Positions 24,710-33,006 of a DNA stretch of 64,000 bases are shown piece by piece. Within the stretch, counting starts at the first letter, position 1, and the number at the start of each line of letters is the position of its first letter. Origin of the DNA: Deltaproteobacteria bacterium (GTDB lineage Bacteria > Desulfobacterota > GWC2-55-46); assembly GCA_019912665.1 (NCBI GenBank), contig JAIOIE010000021.1, forward strand, positions 261,679 through 325,678, written 5' to 3'. The notes under the pieces are model-generated. The model was not told the origin of the DNA. It ran no database searches and saw only the letters and a list, made by a program, of their open reading frames with translations. The position numbers were made by a program, and so were the translations under genes.

Positions 24710-24755
24710 TTGGTGGCGGTGGGTGGAATCGAACCACCGACGCGGGGCTTATGAG
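24710..24755. repeat. attR: 46-bp core within the intact tRNA-Met gene
   Basis: Exact match of 4112-4157. It overlaps the 3' half of the tRNA on the - strand, so the gene stays functional after integration. Confidence 0.93.
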
Positions 24756-24786
24756 ACCCCTGCTCTGCCGACTGAGCTACACCGCC
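24711..24786 (-). tRNA. tRNA-Met(CAT), integration target
   Basis: A full cloverleaf reads on the - strand: acceptor GGCGGTG paired with CACCGCC, D arm with GCTCAGTCGG, anticodon stem GGGGT/GCCCC with loop CTCATAA (anticodon CAT), T loop GGTTCGATTCC, and an encoded CCA. CAT could also be a tRNA-Ile2 after lysidine modification; the initiator type is unlikely because the first acceptor pair is matched. Confidence 0.93.
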
Positions 24787-24832
24787 GGGTTTGCTGGTTT
24801 TGTGGAAAGATGCAGTTGACGCAGACTGATGA

Positions 24833-26473
24833 TTATAATGAAATCCGGTGGGAAAGTATATAACTTTTTGTGGTCCCGAAGAGCTTTCCCGTCCCTGTGA
24901 CGACCAGCATCACCGCCTCGGGCGCGCCGTCGCCGTCAAAGTCCTCGATGAGGAAATCCGAGATATAGCCCTCCACGGGCCTGGTCCGCCAGTTCTCGGC
25001 CACGGTCCCGCCCATCGCGTCCCATGAGAGGCTTACAAGCTCTCCGGTCTTAAATGAGGCAGGCCGCGCGGCGCTCCGCCCCAGGCCGCCGGGCGTGTTC
25101 TTCTTTATTATCAGCTCGGCCTTTCCATCCTTGTCCATGTCGAGATGATAGAACCTGCCCTCGACCGGGAATGGCTCGGATTCCGCTGCGCCGGGGCGGT
25201 CGGCCTTACGGACTATATAATTGAGCGTGCCTCCGAAAAAGTCAGCGCTCCTGTATTCCTCGGCCCATTCCCCCTCTTTTTGCGGGGCGTAAACCTTCAA
25301 ATACCCCCGGCTGTCCAGGGCTATGATATCGAGGCCGCCCTTGCCCCTGAAGTCAAGCGCCTCGAACCTGTAAATGTCAGCTCCCCTCGGGAGCGCAATG
25401 CTGAACTCTCCCTTGTCCACGAGCTTGCCGCCTTCCCTGGCAAGCACCCTGACATCGCCGTAGAAGCCGTCGAGCTTCCTGTACTTCTGGCCTATGAGCG
25501 CCGGGGCCGCGTCTCCGGCCCGCACTGTCCGCATAAGCCAGCCGAGATTGCTTGCCGTTACCTCATACTTCCCGTTCCTGTGCTCGATCACAAGGCTTGC
25601 GGCCTCGTTGCCGGATATCCTCGAAATATAGACCTCCGGGGCGCCGTCCCTGTCCAGGTCGATTATGGAAACGGATATATTCGTTCCGGTCTTGTCCTCC
25701 ATCTCATGGAGCACGCGGAAGCCGTTCTCAGCGTAAGCGCCTATTACTACTTTCGAACCGGATACGGCGACTATCTCTTTTTTGCCGTCGCGGTCAAGGT
25801 CTGCCGCGTCCATGGCGACGTACATGCCTTCCATCGTCTCGCTCCTCCACGAGACGGGCCTATCCTGCCCTGCCTTGGGCTTTACGATAAAGCCGTCGTC
25901 CGGCATGGCTTCGGTTGTTGATGGAACCGGCGCCGCCGGGACTGCAGGGGCAGTGGCCTCGGTTGCCAAGACTGGCTTTTCCTCGATTACAGGCGCCGCT
26001 GCCCTGGGCTTAAGGGAGGCCAGCACATCGGTTGAGAGCTTATCCGTAAGCCCTATTATGGATTCCACCCCGGTGCCCTGTGACGCGAATGGCGTGACCC
26101 TGCCCGTCGCGATATCAAGGAGCTTCGCGTCCATGCTCACGGATTTCCCGAAGACGGTGACGCTCCCGAAAAGCACGAGATCGGCATTGAGCTTTTTCCC
26201 CGCCTCAAGCGCCGCGCCCTCCTCGATGCCCTTATTCCCCGGAAGGGCGGCCTTGACAAGGTCCTGCCTTACAATGACAAGCGAGCCACCGAGCCTTGAG
26301 GCGAGCATGTCGGCCATCGCGCCCTTCACGAAATCCATCTTATCCGCAGAGTTCACGTTCCAGGGGAGGATTGCTATTTTTTTCCCGTCTGAGGCCCCTT
26401 CCGCCCGGAAGGGGGCCGTTAACATTAAGAGAACGAAGAGAAAAAGCGCTGTTAGCCTCATCGATGACCTCAT
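24833..26473 (-). CDS. Exported TolB-like / VCBS-repeat protein
   Basis: The 546-aa protein has a signal peptide (MRLTALFLFVLLMLTAPFRAEGA after the second Met). Residues about 30-150 look like the TolB/CsgG-like N-terminal fold that senses or binds periplasmic partners (KKIAILPWNVNSADKMDFVKGAMADMLASRL...LNADLVLFGSVTVFGKSVSMDAKLLDIATG). After a Pro/Ala-rich linker (about 155-200) come several FG-GAP/VCBS propeller units with D-x-D-x-D-G calcium-type loops (DLDRDGKKEIVAV, DLDRDGAPEVYIS, DMDKDGKAELII, DFDGDGAPEAVML). It is probably periplasmic or surface-bound. Initiation may be at the Met of MRSS or four codons later. Confidence 0.8.
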   Translation of the reverse strand: MRSSMRLTALFLFVLLMLTAPFRAEGASDGKKIAILPWNVNSADKMDFVKGAMADMLASRLGGSLVIVRQDLVKAALPGNKGIEEGAALEAGKKLNADLVLFGSVTVFGKSVSMDAKLLDIATGRVTPFASQGTGVESIIGLTDKLSTDVLASLKPRAAAPVIEEKPVLATEATAPAVPAAPVPSTTEAMPDDGFIVKPKAGQDRPVSWRSETMEGMYVAMDAADLDRDGKKEIVAVSGSKVVIGAYAENGFRVLHEMEDKTGTNISVSIIDLDRDGAPEVYISRISGNEAASLVIEHRNGKYEVTASNLGWLMRTVRAGDAAPALIGQKYRKLDGFYGDVRVLAREGGKLVDKGEFSIALPRGADIYRFEALDFRGKGGLDIIALDSRGYLKVYAPQKEGEWAEEYRSADFFGGTLNYIVRKADRPGAAESEPFPVEGRFYHLDMDKDGKAELIIKKNTPGGLGRSAARPASFKTGELVSLSWDAMGGTVAENWRTRPVEGYISDFLIEDFDGDGAPEAVMLVVTGTGKLFGTTKSYILSHRISL

Positions 26474-26560
26474 TTCAAAAGACCTGCCTTGCTCAAAGGT
26501 TTTATTGCTGCGTTTTATTGCTGCGCTTTGCTCCTGAAAAATAGGGGTTCATTTAAGGCA

Positions 26561-26696
26561 TCCTCTAAAAAATAGAGATTTTTCCCGCAATCAAGGAAGG
26601 CTGGGAATAAAAAGCGGAGCATATATGATAATATGTGAGCATTTTTATTCACGGCTGACACAGAGTCCGGGGAAAAGATCAATTTTTAGAGGCTGC
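26561..26696. repeat. Dispersed hairpin repeat, copy A
   Basis: About 136 bp with terminal inverted repeats (CCTCTAAAAAATAGAGATTT... / ...GATCAATTTTTAGAGG) and the internal words GCATATATGA, ATATGTGAGCATTTTTATT and CAGAGTCCGGGGAAAA shared with the other copies. It lies between a ferredoxin gene and the VCBS gene. Confidence 0.9.
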
Positions 26697-26724
26697 CTGA
26701 TTTAAAATCATGAGGCAAAAGTAG

Positions 26725-27054
26725 TCAAGCTGTTTTTGAGCCGAGCCTGTAATGCAGCAGCCGCTCGATAACCTCGCCCTTCCTGAAGTGCCTCTCTATT
26801 ATCTCGTCCACGTCCTTTAGAGTGACGTTCCTGTACCAGACGCCCTCGGGATAGACGACCATGGCAGGCGAATACTGCCCTTCCTCGTCTGTTTCCTTGC
26901 AAACGCTCAGGCACCCGGACCTCGAAACCTTCACCTCGCCCTTAAGGCCCCCGGCCTTGACCTTGCCCTTCATGTCCTCGAATATCTCTTCAGAGCCCTT
27001 GTTCAGGCACCTCTTGCCCTGGCATACGAACGCGTGGAGCCTGTATGGTTTCAA
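26725..27054 (-). CDS. Thioredoxin-like [2Fe-2S] ferredoxin
   Basis: The 109-aa protein has the thioredoxin-like ferredoxin pattern: first cysteine pair FVCQGKRC, second pair SGCLSVC, then MVVYPEGVWYRNVTLKDVDEIIERH. Together the four cysteines would hold one [2Fe-2S] cluster for electron transfer in the cytoplasm. I chose the TTG at 27054 because AGGAGG lies seven bases upstream; an in-frame ATG at 27081 has no such site. The electron partner is unknown; no hydrogenase or dehydrogenase subunit gene adjoins it. Confidence 0.88.
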   Translation of the reverse strand: MKPYRLHAFVCQGKRCLNKGSEEIFEDMKGKVKAGGLKGEVKVSRSGCLSVCKETDEEGQYSPAMVVYPEGVWYRNVTLKDVDEIIERHFRKGEVIERLLHYRLGSKTA

Positions 27055-27155
27055 TCCTCTACCTCCTGGCTGCCTCATCAATCAGATAAACCCCGGAGCT
27101 CCAGGGGCGGCAAATACAATTATAATCCGATTTCGGCGAGGTCAAATCAAGGGGA

Positions 27156-27204
27156 AATCTCCGCCCTCTCGGAGATTGCGGCAATCTCCGAGAGGGCGGA
27201 GATT
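27156..27204. repeat. Perfect 22-bp inverted repeat with self-palindromic arms
   Basis: The left arm 27156-27177 and right arm 27183-27204 are exact reverse complements around GCGGC. Each arm is itself a near palindrome (AATCTCCG ... CGGAGATT), so four half-sites alternate. It directly abuts hairpin repeat copy B, between divergent genes. Confidence 0.9.
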
Positions 27205-27208
27205 GCCG

Positions 27209-27347
27209 CAATCTCTAAAAATTAGAGATTTTTCCCGCAATCAAGGAAGGCCGGGAATAAAAAGCGGAGCATATATGACAATATGTGAGCATTTTTATTA
27301 CCGGCCTGACACAGAGTCCGGGGAAAAGATCAATTTTTAGAGGTTGC
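27209..27347. repeat. Dispersed hairpin repeat, copy B
   Basis: About 139 bp; ends CAATCTCTAAAAATTAGAG and CAATTTTTAGAGGTTGC. The inner stem AGGCCGG...CCGGCCT pairs perfectly. It sits immediately upstream of the methyltransferase gene and supplies its upstream region. Confidence 0.92.
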
Positions 27348-27362
27348 AGGGCGCTATTCTGC

Positions 27363-27368
27363 TATAAT
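27363..27368 (+). promoter_or_regulatory. Candidate -10 box for the methyltransferase
   Basis: A consensus TATAAT lies 33 bp before the TTG start and 20 bp before its GGAGG ribosome-binding site. A convincing -35 box is not evident; part of the upstream region is repeat copy B. Confidence 0.5.
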
Positions 27369-27401
27369 ATGCGCGCACGAAAACCCCGGAGGCGCGCGCC
27401 T

Positions 27402-28868
27402 TTGACGCGGTCAAGTTACGAGCTTACATACAGGGGCAAGTCGCCTGAAAGCGAAGTCCTCTCGACCCCCGCCCTGCCGCTCCACCTTATAAAAGCCGTG
27501 AGGGGGGCTGAGGGCTGGCGTAATATCCTCATCTCGGGCGATAACCTCAATGCCCTTGCCTCGCTCCTTGTGATGAAAAAAAAGGGGCAGCTTTCATCTG
27601 CCGATGGCTCGCCCGGCGCGAAGCTCATCTACATAGACCCGCCATTCTCGACAAACCTTGAATTCAGGGGCAAGGAAAACCAGAAGGCCTACAAAGACAA
27701 GGTCCTGGGCGCGGAGTTCATAGAATTCCTGAGGAAAAGGCTCATACTTCTGAGAGAGGTCCTTTCCTCCGAGGGCTCCATATTCGTCCACCTCGACTGG
27801 AAAAAGGCCCATTACATAAAGGCCGTCATGGACGAGGTCTTCGGCGAGGAGAACTTCCTGAACGACATAATCTGGAGCTACGGCGGCAGGGGCGCAAAGG
27901 CCGTTGCCGGGCAGTTCTCGCGTAACCACGACATAATACTCTGGTACAGGAAGGGCGGAAGGCACACCTTCAACCAGCTCGCACTCGAAAAGGCAGTACC
28001 CAAGAAGGGGAGCGGCTTCAAGCAGGATGACGCGGGCCGCTGGTTCAAGACCTCTCCAAGGGGCGACTATACGGACGAGAGCGTACGCGCCCTTGAAAAG
28101 GAAGGGCGCGTCTACAGGACCAGGAACGGCACTGTCCGGATAAAGTATTTCCTTAAGGAGGAAGGCGACTTTCTCCTTGAGAATAAGCTCGTTGGCGATG
28201 TGTGGGACGACATCCCTGACGCCATGCACCTGTCGGCAACAGAAAAAACCGGCTACCCCACTCAGAAGCCCGAGGCCCTCCTTGCCCGTATTATAAAGGC
28301 CGCCTCAAACCCCGGAGATCTCGTCCTCGACGCGTTTGCCGGCGCGGGCACGACCCTTGCCGTCGCCGAAAAGCTCGGAAGGAGGTGGGCGGGGGTCGAT
28401 TCCGGGGCGCTCGCCATCCACACGATTGAAAAGAGACTCTTTTCAATAAGAAATTCAAGGCATATGGAAAAACCGGCGAAAAGGCATGGGAAGGCCTGCT
28501 CCCCCTTTGCGGTCTTCTCGCTATGCTCCGAAGAAGAGGATGACTGCGCATGCGGCGGGGAGCGCGGCCCTGACGTAAAGTGCCGCTACTCCATAGACGA
28601 ATCGACTGGCGAATGCGTCGTGAAAATAGAGCGGTTCAGGAGCCGTGGCGCGCGGCAAGGCGCGGGGCTTGAGGCCCTTTCTTCGGTAGCCCTGGATATG
28701 GATTTTAACGGAGATGTCCTGCATATAGACTCATTCCACACAATGGAGGAGCTTAGAGAAACAGGGTTTGAGCTTCGCTTTCCAATCGAAAAGGTCAATG
28801 GCGGGGTAATGCTCGTCTTTTCGGACATATACGGGAACGAAAAATGGTTTTTGGGGGAGCTCGCCTGA
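27402..28868 (+). CDS. Solitary type III-like adenine/cytosine-N4 DNA methyltransferase
   Basis: The 488-aa enzyme has the beta-class motif order: catalytic DPPF (LIYIDPPFSTNLEFRG, about 80) before the SAM motif (DLVLDAFAGAGTTLAVAE, about 307). The region between (FLRKRLILLREVLSSEGSIFVHLDWKKAHYIKAVMDEVFGEENF) is typical of type III Mod proteins. No Res helicase gene adjoins, so it is solitary: epigenetic or a remnant. The C-terminal 130 residues are cysteine-rich at first (CSPFAVFSLCSEEEDDCACGG, then more Cys) and unlike usual Mod tails. TTG at 27402 is preferred (GGAGG upstream); earlier ATGs lie in the -10 region or in a repeat. Confidence 0.87.
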   Translation: MTRSSYELTYRGKSPESEVLSTPALPLHLIKAVRGAEGWRNILISGDNLNALASLLVMKKKGQLSSADGSPGAKLIYIDPPFSTNLEFRGKENQKAYKDKVLGAEFIEFLRKRLILLREVLSSEGSIFVHLDWKKAHYIKAVMDEVFGEENFLNDIIWSYGGRGAKAVAGQFSRNHDIILWYRKGGRHTFNQLALEKAVPKKGSGFKQDDAGRWFKTSPRGDYTDESVRALEKEGRVYRTRNGTVRIKYFLKEEGDFLLENKLVGDVWDDIPDAMHLSATEKTGYPTQKPEALLARIIKAASNPGDLVLDAFAGAGTTLAVAEKLGRRWAGVDSGALAIHTIEKRLFSIRNSRHMEKPAKRHGKACSPFAVFSLCSEEEDDCACGGERGPDVKCRYSIDESTGECVVKIERFRSRGARQGAGLEALSSVALDMDFNGDVLHIDSFHTMEELRETGFELRFPIEKVNGGVMLVFSDIYGNEKWFLGELA

Positions 28869-29055
28869 GAGCAATCCTTTCACCGGGTCCTACAGTCCGG
28901 GAGAGAAGATTAGGATTTTTTAAAGAACCCTTTCACTTTCTTTTAATCATCCTGGGAGATAATCGGAACCGGGAAGGGGGGATTTCCCCGTAAGGGGGGA
29001 CGGAATCCCCCGCAGGCGGCTGATGGGGGCCGCTTACTTCCCTTCAATACGGAAT

Positions 29056-29736
29056 ATGCGCTATTATCCCGTTTTTCTGGATTTGAAGGACAGGCCCTGC
29101 CTGGTCGTCGGGGGCGGCCCTGTTGCCGAAAGGAAGGCCCTGGGCCTTCTGGCGGCGGGCGCCAAGGTGACTGTCGTGGGCCCCAGGGTTACGAAAGCCC
29201 TGGAGGGGCTTGCAAGGGAAAAGGAGATAGCGCTAAGAAAAAGGGCATACAGGCCGGGAGACTCGAAGGGCCGCTTCCTTATCGTCGCGGCAACGGCTTC
29301 GAGAGAGGTTAACGAGGCCGTCCAAAGGGATGCGAAATTATTTGGCTGTCTTTTGAACGTTGTAGACGACCCGGCCCGCTCGAACTTCATCGTCCCCTCG
29401 GTTGTAAGGAGGGGCGCGTTGACCATAGCCATATCCACATCGGGCAAGAGCCCTTATCTTGCACGCGTCCTGAGGGAAGAATTCGAGGGGCGTATCGGGG
29501 CCGAGTACGAAGCCTTTATCGAGATACTGGGGGCGGCCAGGAAGAAGCTATTGAAAACCGGCCTCAGCCGTGATAAAAAAGAAAGGATTATTAAGGCTTT
29601 GGTTAAGTCCCCGATACCCGTGCTCCTCAAAGAGAGGCGGGTCCGGGAGGTGAATCAAGTCCTCAGGGACACCCTGGGGGAAGGATACACCCTCTCGAAG
29701 CTCGGGGTCAGGCTTAAGGGAGAAGGGCGAGGCTAA
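29056..29736 (+). CDS. Precorrin-2 dehydrogenase / sirohydrochlorin ferrochelatase
   Basis: The 226-aa protein matches the CysG N-terminal / Met8p type: MRYYPVFLDLKDRPCLVVGGGPVAERKALGLLAAGAKVTVVGP (NAD-binding Rossmann), FLIVAATASREVNEAV, and SNFIVPSVVRRGALTIAISTSGKSPYLARVLREE. It oxidises precorrin-2 and may insert iron to give siroheme. It opens a tetrapyrrole cluster that also encodes the enzyme making precorrin-2. I start at MRYYPVF because the family begins there; ATG 29023 is an alternative. A decayed hairpin-repeat remnant lies upstream (about 28883-28925). Confidence 0.9.
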   Translation: MRYYPVFLDLKDRPCLVVGGGPVAERKALGLLAAGAKVTVVGPRVTKALEGLAREKEIALRKRAYRPGDSKGRFLIVAATASREVNEAVQRDAKLFGCLLNVVDDPARSNFIVPSVVRRGALTIAISTSGKSPYLARVLREEFEGRIGAEYEAFIEILGAARKKLLKTGLSRDKKERIIKALVKSPIPVLLKERRVREVNQVLRDTLGEGYTLSKLGVRLKGEGRG

Positions 29737-29764
29737 GGGAGCGCCCTATCCGGGGTCAAAGGGC

Positions 29765-30583
29765 GTGAGCGAAATCTTTTTCCACATAACGGCGGCGGTC
29801 TATCTCTTGGCTACCCTTGTCTATTCCGCATATCTCTTCTCGAGGAAGGACCGGCTCCTTACCATAGCCCAGGCCGCCATGGTCGCGGGCTTCGCCTTCC
29901 ATACCGTAACCATAATAGCGCGCTGGGCGGCCGCGGGCCGCACCCCTGTTACGAGCTTCCACGAGTCCCTCACCTTCTTCTCGTGGGTGACCGTCTTCGC
30001 GTTCCTCTTCCTCCTTTTAAAATACAAACAGCGAGTTCTGGGCGCGTTCGTAAGCCCGTTCGCGCTACTCCTGCTCATAACCGCCTCGCTCCTTCCAAAG
30101 GAAATAGTGCCGCTCTCGCCGGTGCTCGAGAGCTACTGGCTTCCGGTGCACGTAAGCCTCGCATTCCTGGGAAACTCCTTTTTCGCCCTGGCCTTCCTAC
30201 TGGGCGTCATGTACATAATCCAGGAGCGTTATCTCAAGACGAGGAAGCTAAAGGGCCTTTTCTTCGCCCTCCCATCGCTTGAAACGCTCGACGAGCTTAA
30301 CTATAAATGCCTCCAGTACGGGTTCCCGCTCCTTACGGCCGCCATCATAACCGGGGCCATCTGGTCGGAGTACGCGACCGGCAGCTACTGGCAGTGGAAG
30401 CACCGCCAGGTCTGGTCGCTCATAACTTGGTTCCTCTACGCGGCGCTCCTCCATGGCAGGCTCACGGCCGGGTGGAGGGGGCGGAAGGCGTCCATACTCT
30501 CGGCTATCGCCTTCGCCTGCCTTATAGGCTCCTATTTCATAATAAACATACTCTCCGGGGGGGCTCACGGCCTTTCGCGTTGA
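29765..30583 (+). CDS. CcsA/HemX-like cytochrome c assembly membrane protein
   Basis: The 272-aa integral membrane protein has about eight hydrophobic helices and the haem-handling segment WRWAA..TPVTSFHESLTFFSWV, a WLPVHVSLAFLGNSFFALAFLLG helix, and the WSEYATGSYWQWKHRQVWSLITWFLYAALLHGR motif with conserved His/Trp of the CcmC/CcsA haem-transport family. It would move or present haem for cytochrome c maturation, or stabilise HemA if it is a HemX type. The start is GTG. Placement directly before hemA is common in this type of cluster and does not settle which role applies. Confidence 0.88.
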   Translation: MSEIFFHITAAVYLLATLVYSAYLFSRKDRLLTIAQAAMVAGFAFHTVTIIARWAAAGRTPVTSFHESLTFFSWVTVFAFLFLLLKYKQRVLGAFVSPFALLLLITASLLPKEIVPLSPVLESYWLPVHVSLAFLGNSFFALAFLLGVMYIIQERYLKTRKLKGLFFALPSLETLDELNYKCLQYGFPLLTAAIITGAIWSEYATGSYWQWKHRQVWSLITWFLYAALLHGRLTAGWRGRKASILSAIAFACLIGSYFIINILSGGAHGLSR

Positions 30584-30645
30584 GGATTGAATTTTCCTGC
30601 TTCTCTCTGTTTCTTTAAAAATTAAAGCGGCTCTTTCAGGGAAAC

Positions 30646-31953
30646 ATGAACCTCGTTATAGTCGGACTCAACCATAAGACCTCGCCAGTAGAGATACGGG
30701 AGAAGCTCTCTTTTCCGTCTCACGCCATAGGCGAGCCGCTCGCGAAGCTTACTAACCATTATGGTCTCGCCGAGGGCGTCATATTGTCCACCTGCAACAG
30801 GGTCGAGGTGCTGGCGGTCGCGAGCGACGCCGAGAAGGGCACATGGCAGGTAAAGAGGTTCCTTTCGGACTACCACTCCATACCCCTTGAGAAGCTTGAC
30901 GAGCACCTTTACGTCCGCCAGGGCGAGGAGGCGGTAAAGCACCTCTTCAGGGTCGCCGCGGGCCTGGACTCGATGATAATGGGCGAGCCGCAGATACTGG
31001 GGCAGGTGAAGGACGCCTACGGGTACGCGGTCCACGGGAATACGGCCGGGGTCATCGTAAACAAGCTCTACCACAAGGCATTCCAGGTCGCGAAACGCGT
31101 AAGGACCGAGACGAGGATAGGCGAGTCCGCTGTCTCGATAAGCTTCGCGGCGGTCGAGCTCGCCCGTAAGATATTCGGCAACCTTGCAGGCAAGACCTGC
31201 ATGCTCGTGGGCGCTGGAGAGATGGCCGAGCTCGCGGCCCGTCACCTCCAGACGAACGGGGTGCGCGAGATACTGGTCGCGAACAGGACCTATGAAAAGG
31301 CCGTTGAGCTCGTGAAATGCTTCTCGGGCACGGCCATCATGTTCAGGGAGTTCCCGCATTACCTGAAAAACGTCGACATAGTAGTAGCCTCCACCGCCTC
31401 CCCCAACTTCATCATAAAACCGGAGCAGGTTCAGGAGGTCATGCGGGAGCGGAAGAACAAGCCCATGTTCTTCATAGACATATCGGTCCCCAGGAACATC
31501 GATCCTGAGGTGAACAGCATCGACAACTGCTACGTCTACGACGTGGACGACCTGCAGGGCGTGGTGGTTGCGAACCTGCAGGAGAGGCACAAGGAGGCCG
31601 AGCAGGCCGAGGCCATAATAGTCGAGGAGATAGACAAGTTCTACAGGTGGATAAAGTCGCTCGATGTGGTGCCGACCATCATAGCCTTGAGGCAGGCCTG
31701 CGATTCCGTAAGAAAGGCAGAGCTCGCCAGGGCAATGGGCTCGCTTTCCAGCCTCGGCGAAAACGAGATGAAGGTCCTGGACGCAATGACCTCGGCCATC
31801 GTAAAGAAGATACTCCACAACCCGATAACGCACCTTAAGCGAGAGGCCAATAAAATTGAGGGCGACCTCTACATCGACACCATAAGGAAGCTATTCGACC
31901 TCGCTGTCGACGAGGAAGCCGTCAAGAAGGCAGCCCAGAACAACGACGATTGA
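30646..31953 (+). CDS. hemA: Glutamyl-tRNA reductase
   Basis: The 435-aa enzyme makes glutamate-1-semialdehyde from Glu-tRNA, the first step of the C5 tetrapyrrole route. It opens MNLVIVGLNHKTSPVEIREKL, has the nucleophilic cysteine in ILSTCNRVE (C50), the segment GEPQILGQVKDAY, the NADPH-binding CMLVGAGEMAELAARHL, and the VPTIIALR dimerisation helix near the end. Length is normal. It lies downstream of the ccsA-like gene and 54 bp before hemC on the same strand. Confidence 0.97.
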   Translation: MNLVIVGLNHKTSPVEIREKLSFPSHAIGEPLAKLTNHYGLAEGVILSTCNRVEVLAVASDAEKGTWQVKRFLSDYHSIPLEKLDEHLYVRQGEEAVKHLFRVAAGLDSMIMGEPQILGQVKDAYGYAVHGNTAGVIVNKLYHKAFQVAKRVRTETRIGESAVSISFAAVELARKIFGNLAGKTCMLVGAGEMAELAARHLQTNGVREILVANRTYEKAVELVKCFSGTAIMFREFPHYLKNVDIVVASTASPNFIIKPEQVQEVMRERKNKPMFFIDISVPRNIDPEVNSIDNCYVYDVDDLQGVVVANLQERHKEAEQAEAIIVEEIDKFYRWIKSLDVVPTIIALRQACDSVRKAELARAMGSLSSLGENEMKVLDAMTSAIVKKILHNPITHLKREANKIEGDLYIDTIRKLFDLAVDEEAVKKAAQNNDD

Positions 31954-32007
31954 CATAGAAGATCCGGCCCGTTCCATCAGGGTAAAAAAATCCAAGGGGA
32001 CCGCGCT

Positions 32008-32952
32008 TTGAAAAAGAAGATAGTAATAGGCACCAGGGGGAGCCAGCTCGCGCTCTGGCAGGCCAACTGGGTGAAATCCGAGATCGAGAAGAGGCACCCC
32101 GAGCTCGAGGTCGAGCTTGAGAAGATAAAGACGACCGGGGACAAGATACTCGATGTGCCGCTCGCCAAGGTAGGCGGAAAGGGCCTCTTCGTAAAGGAAA
32201 TAGAGGAGGCGCTACTTGAAGGCAGGGCCCACCTTGCCGTGCATTCCATGAAGGACGTGCCCACCTTCTTCCCCGACGGCCTCTCGTTACGCTGCATAAC
32301 CGAAAGGGAGGACCCCAGGGACGCGGTCTTCAGCAGGAACCATGTGAAGCTCCTCGACCTCCCGAAGGGGGCGAGCATCGGCACATCCAGCCTTAGGAGG
32401 CAGTCGCAGATTCTCAACTTAAGGCCCGACTTTCGGATACTCCAGCTCAGGGGCAACCTTGATACCCGCATGAAAAAGCTCGATAACGGGGACTTCGACG
32501 CCATAATCCTCGCCGGGGCGGGCGTCAAAAGGCTAGGATGGGCCGACAGGATAACCGAGCTCCTTCCCGTCAATATGAGCCTGCCCGCGATAGGACAGGG
32601 CGCCCTCGGCATAGAGACGAAGACCGACGACGATTATATAAACGGGCTCGTCGCCTTCTTCGACCACCCGGAGACATCCTATTGCGTAAGGGGAGAAAGG
32701 GCGCTCCTTAAGAGGCTTGAAGGCGGCTGCCAGGTGCCCATAGCCGCGCACGGCGAGCTTTCGGGCGACACCATAAAAATAACCGGACTTGTCGCAGGCA
32801 TCGACGGCAAAAAGATTATAAAGGACTCCGTCTCCGGCCCCAAGGACGATTGCGAGAAGCTCGGAGTCGAGCTCGCGGAGAAGCTCCTGAAGAACGGCGC
32901 TTACGAGATACTCAAGGACCTTTACGAGGTAAGCCCTCCTGGCTCGGCCTGA
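32008..32952 (+). CDS. hemC: Porphobilinogen deaminase (hydroxymethylbilane synthase)
   Basis: The 314-aa enzyme assembles four porphobilinogens into hydroxymethylbilane. Visible motifs are IGTRGSQLALWQANWVKSEIE at the N-terminus, HSMKDVPT, IGTSSLRRQSQIL, LDTRMKKLDNGDFDAIILAGAG, and GGCQVPIAAHG with the cysteine that carries the dipyrromethane cofactor. Translation starts at a TTG with AAGGGGA eight to ten bases upstream. Its stop overlaps a decayed hairpin-repeat end (about 32949-32990). Confidence 0.96.
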   Translation: MKKKIVIGTRGSQLALWQANWVKSEIEKRHPELEVELEKIKTTGDKILDVPLAKVGGKGLFVKEIEEALLEGRAHLAVHSMKDVPTFFPDGLSLRCITEREDPRDAVFSRNHVKLLDLPKGASIGTSSLRRQSQILNLRPDFRILQLRGNLDTRMKKLDNGDFDAIILAGAGVKRLGWADRITELLPVNMSLPAIGQGALGIETKTDDDYINGLVAFFDHPETSYCVRGERALLKRLEGGCQVPIAAHGELSGDTIKITGLVAGIDGKKIIKDSVSGPKDDCEKLGVELAEKLLKNGAYEILKDLYEVSPPGSA

Positions 32953-33006
32953 CGCAGAGTCCCTGGAATAGATCGTTTTTTGGACCTGAATCATAAAAAC
33001 CGTGCC

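Larger units (their letters stand above)
4112..24755. mobile_element. tRNA-Met-integrated island carrying type V-B CRISPR-Cas and type I RM
   Basis: A 46-bp exact direct repeat marks both ends: 4112-4157 on the left and 24710-24755 on the right. The right copy is the 3' part of an intact tRNA-Met(CAT) gene, so integration restored the tRNA. A tyrosine integrase and an excisionase-like gene lie directly inside the tRNA end. The interior splits into a + strand replication/integration module (19.4-24.6 kb) and a - strand defence cargo block (5.7-18.7 kb) that diverge from one control region. There are no capsid, portal, tail, large-terminase or conjugation genes. The content (integrase, excisionase, primase-helicase, terminase-small-like protein) is like phage satellites; that class assignment is inference. 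Confidence 0.9.

Noticed and set aside
4112-24755. Island as an ordinary decayed prophage
   Set aside because: No trace of capsid, portal, tail, lysis or large terminase genes, and the replication module looks intact. Kept only as an alternative in the main finding.
27285-27401. Longer start of the DNA methyltransferase beginning MSIFITGLTQ
   Set aside because: Those codons are the end of hairpin repeat copy B; the same false start appears at the other repeat copies. A TTG with GGAGG at 27402 is better.
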